A DNA stretch of 64,000 bases from Eutypa lata. Taxonomy: Eukaryota > Ascomycota > Sordariomycetes > Xylariales > Diatrypaceae. Below the pieces are notes generated by a model. The model did no database searches. It was not told where the DNA came from and saw only the letters and a program-made list of their open reading frames with translations. The DNA lies in the NCBI GenBank assembly GCA_022661535.1, contig JAKULF010000003.1:5270001-5334000 (forward strand), in the 5' to 3' direction. Numbering within the stretch: the first letter of the stretch is position 1; each line of letters starts with the position of its first letter. Of the stretch, positions 46,744 through 56,667 are shown piece by piece. The position numbers and the translations under genes were made by a program.

Positions 46744-48198
46744 ATGTCGTCATATTTGCGCTGTGCATTTATCTTGTCACTGCTCCTTAGCGAAACGGTT
46801 GTCTTGGCGCACCGCTGGTATAACTGGCAATTTGATATTACCTGCGAATCCACAGCCTATATTGCGCCAAGAGACGAGGATGACCTCGTGAAGTTTATCA
46901 AGCAAGAGAACCCCCTTAGGTCCATGCTGAAAGTGGTTGGCAATGGGCATTCCTTTGGCAACATGACCACTTGCGTAGATAGCAGCGCTACGAACCGTTC
47001 CTCCTACATCATCAGCCTGACAAACCTGAAGAATATAACAACTGATACAACGAAACGCACGGCGACGTTTGGAGCCGGCTGGGATCTTATCGACCTCGTC
47101 CCAAGGCTTCGTCAGGATAACTTGTCTGTCGCTAACCTCGGCACGGAACGGGTGCAGAACTTCATCGGTGCGTTCACCACCGGCACGCACGGAACGGGCC
47201 GGCATATTGGCAGCCTTGCTACCCAGGTCATTGGCTTTCGTGCTGTCGACGCAAATGGCAGTATCACTATTGCGAACGAAACACAGAAGCCGGAGTTACT
47301 TGACGCCTTCAGAATCTCGCTGGGCGCACTTGGCATTATCACAGAGGTTACCATAAAGGTGGAGCCGTTGACTTACCTAAAGCGCACCACAGAGGTATAT
47401 AATTCGAGCTCGAATCTCACAGAGATGTATACCAGCATTCAGAAACTCTATGAACAGCACGATCGCATGATGGTATGGGGTCCACACATGACTTGGAATG
47501 ATAGCAATTCCACCTGGGTCATCGAACCGCAGATAAGTGTCACATACTAGGAGCCCACTAACATTACTAATGTGAACAACTGTTCATCCAACTACTGCGC
47601 CAACGGATGCGGCCACTGTCTACGGAACTACTCGTGCTACGATGAGGCCTCAGATGCTGTGTCTACTCCTCCCGCCGGCGTATGCAATCGCTTCTTCTAC
47701 GCCGAGATTGAGCACTTCTTCCCGATGGAAAATTTCGTCTCGGCTGCTGTTAACTACACTGGGTTCCAGCGCTCCCTGAATATGACAGGTTATAACAATC
47801 AGAACATGATATACGAGCTGCGCTTCGTGAAAGGAGACCAAACGTGGATGTCTCCCGTCAACACCTACAACCTTACCCACAATGGGAGCGGTGACGTGAC
47901 CTTCGCCGTAATAGAAATAGATTGGTACATGGAGTATAATGACTTCCCTACGCTGTGGTTTTACCAGTCTCTAGCTGAGAAATTCATTCCGCGTTTTGGT
48001 CGCTGGTACAACGCGCGCCCTCATTGGGGAAAGATGTCTTGGTTCCGTGCCGACTTTGCCAATTTCATCTACCCTAAGTTGGATAAATTCCTTCAACTCC
48101 AGGGGGAGTGGGACCCGAATTGCCAGTTTGTCAACAGGTTCTTGGTAGATCACTTCAACATCACTCGCTGTCGGAGCATCTGGAACAGTGGGAAATAG
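46744..48198 (+). pseudogene. Secreted FAD-linked oxidase (ALO type) with in-frame TAG
   Basis: One reading frame runs from ATG 46744 (an in-frame ATG also lies at 46720) to 48198, broken only by TAG at 47548-47550. The first part has a signal peptide (CAFILSLLLSETVVLA), an FAD-binding PP-loop (VVGNGHSFGNMTTC), TGTHGTG and the G-ALGIITEVT block of vanillyl-alcohol-oxidase-type flavoproteins. The second part has the Cys-rich and C-terminal ALO domain features (FFYAEIEHFFP, RPHWGK) of D-arabinono-1,4-lactone/gulonolactone oxidase relatives. Many N-x-S/T sites suggest secretion. The context TY-stop-EPT suggests a Trp codon (TGG) changed to TAG, since relatives as I recall them read YWEPT. Alternatives are stop readthrough, a sequencing error, or removal of 47473-47550 as a 78-nt intron. 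Confidence 0.8.
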
Positions 48199-50430
48199 GC
48201 GGCGGTATGTGGCTTACCAAGCTGAATTATTACGGCTTATATCAAAATCTTGTGGCAACGGGGTATTAGCTCTAGAAACAATTGCAGAGCGTGTGGGGTG
48301 TCATCGAGATTGGTCAAACGGAAGTAATCGCGACAAGCAACCGGAGCATGGGGATAATCCAGGTAATTTAAATAATTTAATATTTTGGTAGTTCTATATA
48401 GATCACGATCCTTACTTGAGGTGGAGATGAGCTTCTTAGCAATTAATATAAATTCAGTATCTAAACAATACTTGGTCTGCTTTCAGACTACAATCCCCTA
48501 ATCAACTGCTAACACCCGTATATCCACGTTAAGCCATGCCTTATATCTTAAGCTGCCGTAGCTATTTATATGTATTTTCTTTCCTGCATTAAATTATTCA
48601 GTTAAAATTATTTAAACTTTGAAAATATAGTATATAGCAGCAACGTCGTGATAAATCAATTGAAATTGGCTGTAAGTATTTAGTGCTTCGCATTAAAGGG
48701 TCTCTTGCGCATCATGAGTAAAAGCTAGCAGCTGTGTTAGGTGTCCTGCGGCTACATGGATTGGTCACTGCAAAAGAAAAAGAGAATAAAACCACTGCAG
48801 ATTTAATCTTTTAATAACAGTTATATTATAAATATCATAAAATTAAGTAAAAAGGTTACATTGAAACGAAATTATCGTTATAAAAGCCTTGTAAAAAATT
48901 TGAACATACTCGTATATAATAAACGAGTAAAGGGCAAAGGTTCTCTAGCCAGCTAGGGAACAATACCTGGTACTGGGGCTACAGCTTTGTTTTCGTCCCT
49001 TTCTCCATTCTCCGAATGGTGGCAATGGCAACTAGAAATATAGATACAAATACAATATATACAAATGAATCCGGACGCAGCCAAGCCACCCACCTGTCTA
49101 ATACAAAACCAACCAGAACTCCATTCCCTTTGTTGTTTCGTCACTGACCAAAAGAACGCCGGTTTCCCAGTCCCCATAGAATCTTTTTTATTTTTATTTT
49201 TGAATGTCTCTCCTGTGTCTCGTCTATTAATTACATATAATGTATGTACGCGCAAAGCGAAATATAACAACAGGTCGTGTAATATGAGGTTAGTGACAGT
49301 GTGGTGGTCCACCCACTTCCCGCTGTGCCTAGCCAGGGCACAAAGGGGGGCTTTCCGTATTATAAGTAAATAGTGCTCTGCGTCCAGAGACTAGAAAATA
49401 TGTATTGTGAATGAAGGATATTTTGGGGGCGGACACATGTGTCGCATAGATCGTAGGCATATTTGTAGGGGAGGTCTGTGCGCGTGTGTATGGATACATG
49501 TATAGTTGTGTGTGAGGATATGCTGTGTCGTATACGTAAAAGAGTTACTTACCAGGATGTGATATGGTTAAGCATAGGTAGGTAGATATTTAGTTTATAC
49601 TTCAAAGGCTGCTACTTACCCGGTTTCCTGAAGCTGGGAGAAGAGTGTACGTTGGAATGCTAGAGAGTCGTATATATGGTATAAAGTTGCGTTGTTGAGG
49701 TGATTAGTGATTAGTTAACTCAACTCGTTGGTTGGTGTAGATAGGAGACGCAGAGTGAACGTGAAAGTAAAAAGAGGAGACGAGTAGGGTAGAAAGAAGC
49801 AGAAAGGTCGAGCAAGATAGGTTAGTCTCCAGTGATTAAGCTGAACCGAGACGAAAAACCCCCCTTTGTAGTAATAATAGGTAAGCGTGGAGATATTGAA
49901 TATCTCAGGCTCTGGGAATATTGAGTCTGATGTAATATATGTCATCCCTCTTTCGCTTTCATACCATATTTTTTGGTATTAAGCGCGGGGATTCACCCAA
50001 CTCAATATACCCCGAGCCAGAGACAGTCTTAGTTATGTTAGTTAATACTCCTTTTCGCTCCCTATTATTTTGTGGGGGATAAATCGTCGTCGTTAGAAGC
50101 TCGTGATGCTGCAGTCGAATCGAATAAGGCCTTGAGGTATATAGTCAGAACAATGATCTTCTCGCAGTGGGGGTTACTTTCCAGAAGCAACCCCTTTAGT
50201 CTGTGAGGAAGGGCGGCATAACTGCTGCTTGATATATATAGCAGCAGGCCTATCATGTCCTAACTCTGGCGCTCATATTATCGGTGGTAGGATTATTAGC
50301 CAACCAACCGATTGACCGACCGGTTCCATTTAGGATACTGGAGAAGTCTCCTCCTCACTCACCTTTCTGCTCTCTTTCCACCCTTCTTCACTCCGCTGTC
50401 CTAACTTAGCTCCACTCACCGAACTCTTCT
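48199..50430. other. Gene-poor region
   Basis: 2.2 kb with an AT-rich patch at about 48790-48940 and GT-rich tracts near 49430-49510. No supported gene. Confidence 0.55.
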
Positions 50431-52068
50431 CTAGTGAGGCGAAACACTACCAGCACCGCCGGAAGTGCCCATAACCTCAGCCAACCGCTTCTCCAGCGCT
50501 CTCGCCTTCTTCTTATGGTGCGTGGCCGCCGCGACCGCCTCATTACGGGTGTTGAGGACCTGAACGAGGCCCCTCGCCACGGCGGCGGTATCGCGGACGT
50601 TGACCCTGCGGTCGTGCGCGAACAAGTCGAGCGTGGGACTCAGGGTCGTGTAGTCGTCGCTGCGACGGGCGAGGTCCTCGAGCACGTCCAGAAGGGCTCC
50701 GACGTCAGTCGGGTCGTCGACGGCGCCGCCGCTGAGGCCGCACAGCGCCTCCCCCAGCTCCTCGTAATGGGCGACAACGTTGCGGGCGCCGGCGAGCTCC
50801 TGGCGCAGCACCTTATGGAACGGGTAGTCGACCGTCAGGTGGTCGACTGTCGTGCGCGCTGGCTCCGGGGCCGGGATCAGGACCACGGGGGGGATGCCGT
50901 CGACCTTGGGCTGCGCTAGCACTAGCGGTTGCTGCTGCTCGTCGTCAGTCTGATCTTCGTCTTCTTCGCTCTCCGAAGACTCCTCCATATAGCTGACCTC
51001 AGTCTCGGGCTCGGGCTCGGGCTCGCTCTGCTGCTGCTGATGGTGGTTATCATCATCATCATTATCAGCAGAAGAAGAAGCAGGGCTATCGCCGAAATTG
51101 GGCTCCGGGAACGAGGTCAGCGATTTCATGTCGAAGATCATACCACGACGTCGTGCCAACTTCGGGTCGACTACGACGTCTTCCTCCTCCTCGACTGGGG
51201 AATCAGCCACATCATCAGCAGCAGCAGGCATCTCAACCGGGAGACCAAGCTCCTCTCTGCGCTGAAATCCGCGACCGGGGTGCATCTCGGCGACACCTTG
51301 GCCTTGATGCGCCGGAAAGGAAACGACGGAAGTCTTTCGGTGGTGCGCCTTCCTCGCGCTCAGCAGCTCGGGGGCGCGCACGGGGTGCGAGCGAAGCGCA
51401 TCCGCAGCCGAGCCGAGGTTCTCGGGCCTGATAACCACGGGCTTTGCCGTGGTTTGGACCCGCGCCGCGGCGGCAGCGGCCTTGAGGGCAGCCATATCCG
51501 GCGGTGGGGCCCGGGGCGAAGTGGGCGACAGCTCGACGGGGGGTCGGGACGGGCGCTGGGGCGGGGGACCCCTGGGTTCAGCGGCGCCGCTCGCGAGGCT
51601 GTTGGCAAACCCGACAGGTAGGACCCTCTGGATCTTCTGGGGGGCGCTCGGGGCGCTGATCTTAGGTCTTGTGACGACAGCGTGGTTCTTGTTGTTGCTA
51701 CTACTACCGCTTCCGCTGTCGAAGATCCTCTTCATGAAGCCGCCGCCACCGCCCCGCTTAGTGGAGGTCGATCGGTCCTCTCCTGTTTTTGTTCTCGATG
51801 ATCGCATCAAATACGCCATTTCGTCTCGGTCGTTCTCTAGCTCGGGGACTAGAGCCGGACCGCGCTCCATCGTCCGATACACCGTCGCCGGTAGGTTCGA
51901 CCGAAGGACCGTGGGAGCGCCCTGGCGCCCGAAGTAGGGGGAGGGCGAGCCGTGCGCCAGCGCAGGCTCGTTCCACCTGGGCGGCAGGTGCTGTGATGAT
52001 GGTCTGGCCGATCCTCTCGCGCCGCTAGGCTTTCGCGTCGAAGCGTTGTTGTTCGATGTCGAAGCCAT
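50431..52068 (-). CDS. Low-complexity hypothetical protein
   Basis: Single exon of 545 residues from ATG 52068; the frame is open further upstream to 52206, but those 46 codons look like leader sequence. The N-terminal two-thirds is Ser/Pro/Gly/Ala-rich and probably disordered, with poly-Gly (about 110), basic patches and an acidic stretch with Glu, Asp and His/Gln runs (about 330-385). The last 170 residues are compositionally normal and helical (DYPFHKVLRQELAGARNVV onward), ending in a Lys/Arg/Glu-rich helix. No domain is recognised. The balanced C-terminal part argues for a real gene, perhaps a signalling or cytoskeletal adaptor, but function is unknown. Confidence 0.7.
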   Translation of the reverse strand: MASTSNNNASTRKPSGARGSARPSSQHLPPRWNEPALAHGSPSPYFGRQGAPTVLRSNLPATVYRTMERGPALVPELENDRDEMAYLMRSSRTKTGEDRSTSTKRGGGGGFMKRIFDSGSGSSSNNKNHAVVTRPKISAPSAPQKIQRVLPVGFANSLASGAAEPRGPPPQRPSRPPVELSPTSPRAPPPDMAALKAAAAAARVQTTAKPVVIRPENLGSAADALRSHPVRAPELLSARKAHHRKTSVVSFPAHQGQGVAEMHPGRGFQRREELGLPVEMPAAADDVADSPVEEEEDVVVDPKLARRRGMIFDMKSLTSFPEPNFGDSPASSSADNDDDDNHHQQQQSEPEPEPETEVSYMEESSESEEDEDQTDDEQQQPLVLAQPKVDGIPPVVLIPAPEPARTTVDHLTVDYPFHKVLRQELAGARNVVAHYEELGEALCGLSGGAVDDPTDVGALLDVLEDLARRSDDYTTLSPTLDLFAHDRRVNVRDTAAVARGLVQVLNTRNEAVAAATHHKKKARALEKRLAEVMGTSGGAGSVSPH

Positions 52069-52703
52069 GCTTAGCGAAAGGGAGGGTATTCGGGTGGTTT
52101 TCAGGGATGGTCGCTGTTGTTTCGTTGGGGGGATTAGGCTCACAGATTTCTTTCCGTGGGCTATAGATAATGGGGTACTAGAATAGGAGAAACAATCTTG
52201 AAGCAAGGGTTTGGATTTGTATATTTATATGTCTTGCATAAACGATTTCTTTTAGCTACACAGTTATTGTTCCATAACAAAGAACACTCGATTCGTTTCA
52301 AAGAGATTGTTTTCCGGAAGTTGAGCTAGATCAAGTGCTCTGTTTTTAGCATTCAACAGTCTGTGTATTCGTACAAAGGTAGCTATATAGAAATACAATG
52401 ACATTGTTCAAGCACTCCTCAGTCTAGCTTCTACACTACCCCCAAGATCAAAGAATGAATTTAGCACAGTAGAGGGCTAGAACGCCACCTACCTAAGGTG
52501 AAAGGCAGATTTTCCTTAGGGAATTCTTGACTTAGAGCGCAACCCAGAGACTTAACTTAGGCTCATGGGGCTCCATTACGTATGCCACCGAGAACAGATT
52601 CAGGTTGGTGTCCAGGGGGTCTTTGATTCAAGGAAGGCATTCCTGGTCCATGTCGGTGAGCCGCTGTAGACTCATGAGTTAGTGCGGATTCTTTGAACAT
52701 GCT
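52069..52703. other. Intergenic region
   Basis: Promoter of the hypothetical gene and 3' flank of the HEI10-like gene. Nothing else is seen. Confidence 0.55.
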
Positions 52704-54032
52704 TCAAGTAGTGTTGAGATATGTGGACTTACCACGTAGTCTAGCTTCAGGAACGGCAAATCCATTGAAACTACCTCCTTGGCTGACCTTTGCACCAGAG
52801 CTTAAGCCAACAGCCGGGTATCTTGCCGAGCTCCTAAGGCCGCCAGATGAGCCATCCCTGAAGGGTGTGCCTATGTTCATGCCACTCATGTTATTTTGTG
52901 ATTGCCTAGGTGTCCCAACCATGAAGCCCGGTACGGTCGATAGTCCAATATTCGTGGGATCACCAACTCGTTGACGATGTGTCGAAGGGGTGAAGGGAAT
53001 ATCGGCTAGGGCAGGTTAGGCAGCTGTTCTCAAGACCGTGATGGAAAATGACATACATTGAGCCCCACTTGTCCTAAACCATGAGGCCCCTTGACCATGA
53101 GTAGTGCCTGACGGCTGATAACTTGCTGTTGCTCTTGGCTGATCGTGGGCGGTGTTGTGTAGTTGTCCGTAAGGCATACCGGATTCTGGATGTGTAGCAT
53201 AATTCAATCCTTTGTCTATAAAGCTGCTCATCCCGCCTGAAGCGGCGTGTAAGGTTGAATCAACGGCATCCTCAGCCGCACCTTGTATCTGTCCGATCAT
53301 TGCCTTTCGCTTGAGCCTATCGTATAGCTCTTGAGTTTGTAAAAGCTTCTTGTTCTTGTCTTTGAATGCCTGGGTCAATCCATCGTACTTCTTTCGTAGG
53401 TCATCAAGGTCCGATTTTACGCATATTAATTGTTAGCAGGGGATTTTGGCAATACGGATGTCAGGACCTACTAGCGAGTTCCTTCTGGTTATTTGCGATG
53501 TTCAAGTTAGCGTCGTTGATGATTTTATCTAGTTCGACGCTCAAGCCTGAGTACTTCTCGGTCGTTTTTCTAACCTGGGTCTGTTGGTAGGCACTAATTT
53601 GAATGAGTATGTTGGGGTATAGTTGATAGCATCATATTAACACTAACATCTCCTGGGTAACCTGATATGCCCAGAAACTCAAAGCCCTACTTGTGCACTC
53701 AGTGATAGCATTGGGACTGAGGCCGCTCAAAACGCTCGTCTTGTAATCTTCGCTCGGATTGAGATTGGTGATGACAGCGTCGTCTGGGTTGGTTAAATGT
53801 GTGCCACATGCTGGACAAGCTCGATGTTGGTGTTTCTGGCCAATCAGGCCGAATCCGGTTGCGCAATCGGTGCAGAATATATGACTAGAGGAAGATAGAT
53901 TGATTAGTATCTGCCGCCTTTCTTTCGACTTCATCAACATTACCTCTATCCTTACCTGCAAGTTGTTACCAGAGCTCGATCAGAAAGTTCCCTGCGGCAC
54001 CTCAAGGAGTTACATCGTAGAACATGCTCCAT
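52704..54032 (-). CDS. HEI10: HEI10-like RING protein (meiotic crossover factor), one intron without AG acceptor
   Basis: Exons 53956..54032, 53648..53884, 53472..53593, about 53057..53419, and 52704..53005 encode roughly 365 residues. The N-terminal RING is clear: Cys7, Cys12, Cys25, His27, Cys30, Cys33, then Cys49 and Cys52 (C-P-A-C). It is followed by ALSFWAYQ-TQEI-YQ, a long coiled coil, and a Ser/Gly-rich tail, the layout of HEI10/CCNB1IP1 proteins, which act as SUMO or ubiquitin ligases on meiotic chromosomes to promote crossovers (studied in Sordaria). Intron 3 has donor GTAGGT at 53471 and a CTAAC branch sequence, but no AG before the next coding segment (SDLDDLRKKY). The exon 4 start given is the phase-compatible position after GCG and is not a normal site. 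Either the gene is damaged, splicing is unusual, or one base is wrong. Confidence 0.78.
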
Positions 54033-55355
54033 CTTGATTATAATGTGAGAGAGCGGGAAGGTCGAGAGTTATTGATGGTTTTGAGGATCATCATTTGGGA
54101 TTCCATCCAATTGAAAAGTTGATGATGAATCTCTACATGTGTAGGTTACCTTTATTAAAGTACCCGCTAGATCACTATTTCTCGAAGTCTCCATCTTTCC
54201 AACTTTCATGGTTGTTCTTTCCTCCATGTCTAGGGGCAAGAGCACCTTCCCTTGTTTGTCTCTTACCCATCCAACTAATACCACGCACCATAGATAAATC
54301 TCGTGTTGTAGTAAGACAGCATTGAAGCTCTTCGTCGTCTATTTTTCGCCCGGTTAAAATTTGCACGGAATCCGTCAATGTGCTCTCCGATATCTACTAG
54401 GTATATTCTATTTGACTTGATGATATTCCTTCTGCTAGACGGGAGAAATATGACTCGGCTGAAGTCTTTGTTACTACTTCCTTCGCTAGCTCGCACCTTT
54501 GCAAATGAATTAATAATTTCTTTATGGAATCCATATGCAGTTAAAAGGCAGTATGCCCTAAGTGATGTATGCGAGTTGCTGGCCAATCTTGTTCCAGTTT
54601 CCCGATCCGATTTCACTGCATTCTTAGCCCTGCCGATGAGGACAAAGCTGACCTGCCAGCCTGCCTACACTTCATACCGGGGGGGCGTTTCAGCCTTGCG
54701 ACTTTTCGCCCGACATGAGTCTTTCTTACGCAAGGCGTCGAACGGGTACACTGCATTTTTAGCCCTCTCGGGGAGGTCCCATACGTGAGGTAGGTAGGAC
54801 ATCACCTACATAACCATAAACCTACCTAGGGATGTCTATCTAGATACCTAATTAATGACAAATTATGATACGAAAAAACACATAGTCAACGCATATACCT
54901 ATATAATCATATATATCCGCTGATAGGGGTGTTGTATCTCGAGAAACTGTATAAAACATCCTATATTAGGTACACGAAACTATTGAGCGGCGATGACTGG
55001 AGATCTAATTTCGTAGAATAGGTACTTATGTACTGCGTAAAATGGTACGTGTTACTATGTAAATATGTATACAGTATATTATATGCAGGTCCTTATATAA
55101 TCCCAGGGATAGGCACGAGGGAGAGGGGGAGGTCGATAAGAAGGGAGTGTGGGGGTTCTAGCACTTGATTGGGCGTACATAAAATTAACTACGTCTCATG
55201 TGAGATTCACTGCTTTTTTAACCCTCCCGAAGGACATCTTGAAGTCAAGTCAACCACCAATTATATGACAATCAGAGACGGGCCATCTACATGTACCCAA
55301 GGCAGCCATCTGTCTCTCCTGCACTGCCACCCCCAAATAGTTCCCACTGCTTCTA
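54033..55355. other. Intergenic region with repeated 30-bp motif
   Basis: No trusted gene. A motif of the form TTCACTGCATTTTTAGCCCT plus a G/A-rich hairpin end occurs at about 54615, 54750 and 55207. The plus-strand ORF 54378-54788 spans two copies and is probably not coding. Confidence 0.5.
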
Positions 55356-55970
55356 ACGTCAATCACAGGGTTACGAACCACCTTCACTTCTGGACTACTT
55401 TTATCATTAAAATATTAAATATATACGAATATATAATAATGTTAAATTATTATATAAAACTTTTAAAAAAATATATTTAATATTATATTTAATATAATAT
55501 TTTATTATATAAATTTTATAATATTATAAAAAAAACTTATAATATTAAAATAAATTTTATATAAATTATTAAATATAATATTATTTATATATAATTTTAT
55601 TATATATATAAATATATATAATATATATAATATTTAAATAATATATTTAAAAATATATAATTATATTAATAATATTAATATTTTTTATTTAATATATATA
55701 TTAATTTTATTATTATAATATTACGTTATTTAATTTTATAAAAATTAATATAATATTTATATAACGATTTTTATTAATTTATTAATTTATTATTTATTTA
55801 TATTATTAATATATATATTTTAAAAAAGCTTTTAAAATTATTAATAAAATCGAATTTTAATAATATTAATATATTATATATTAATAAAGTTATATATAAA
55901 TAAATATGTTAACTTTTAATGATAAAGGTGGTCCAGAAGTGGGGGCGGTCCGTAACCCCGCGATTAACGT
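55356..55970. mobile_element. Short TIR element (MITE-like), RIP-decayed
   Basis: 615 bp bounded by inverted repeats of about 57 bp that begin ACGTYAATCRCRGGGTTACG, flanked by TA on each side (55354-55355 and 55971-55972). Every difference between the two arms that I can see is a transition, mostly T or A on the left where the right has C or G. The interior is nearly pure A/T. TA duplication suggests a Tc1/mariner-type, non-autonomous copy. Confidence 0.85.
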
Positions 55971-56667
55971 TATTTGATAGTTAAGTCAAGCTTACAGGAC
56001 TTATCCATATATGTCTTTACATCCAAATGATACACACACTAACTATCACCTAAATATATTAGGAAGTCAGATGAGGTAGGCAGGCACCACATCATATCAA
56101 CCGAACTTCCACGGTAGCCTTGTGAACAAACCCAATAACACCATAGTTGGATGATGAAATCCCACCATTCCTTTATTCATTCTCTAATATTATACAACCA
56201 GTTCTTCTTCCTTTCTTTCTTTTCTACTTTCCCTCCTAGTTCTAGTTATTAATTAGAACAACAGCACGCACGACATCTACCCCTTTCCCTATCCCTACCC
56301 TTGCCCCTTTCTTCCGCTCACTTCGAGTGAGTGAGTGAGTCAAGTCCCATCCCATGCATGCATGATCCACGCGTTCAGCTAGCTAGAAGCTCGTCTACTT
56401 GCCCGCTTGTTTTGCTCGTTCGTTTCGATTGACAAGAACGCGTTCCATCCACCCACCACCTACCGCCTCGCCAACCGCCTAGCTCATTCGCTTCGTGAAA
56501 CGTAGCTAGGTAGGTAGGTAGGTAGTCACAAGTCGGGAGGCCAGGACAGGACGGGACGGGACAATCCCAACGAAAGCTGTCATTGTCTACCATACCTTTC
56601 TTCTTTTCTTCCTTCCTGTCTTATACACATGGCCCTCCCGCCCCCACTTCCCTCTTCCCACAGATCC
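55971..56667. other. Intergenic region
   Basis: 3' flank of the Arf exchange factor gene. It includes a (TAGG)n run near 56507-56525 and GA(GT)-type repeats near 56327. No gene. Confidence 0.55.

Noticed and set aside
50434..52028. Several long plus-strand ORFs and alternate minus frames
   Set aside because: They are shadows of the GC-rich gene 50431-52068, whose C-terminal region is more protein-like.
54378..54788. Plus-strand ORF of 136 codons
   Set aside because: It spans two copies of the non-coding 30-bp motif and has no family features.
55169..55480. Plus-strand ORF of 103 codons
   Set aside because: It runs into the inverted-repeat arm and AT-rich interior of the TIR element.
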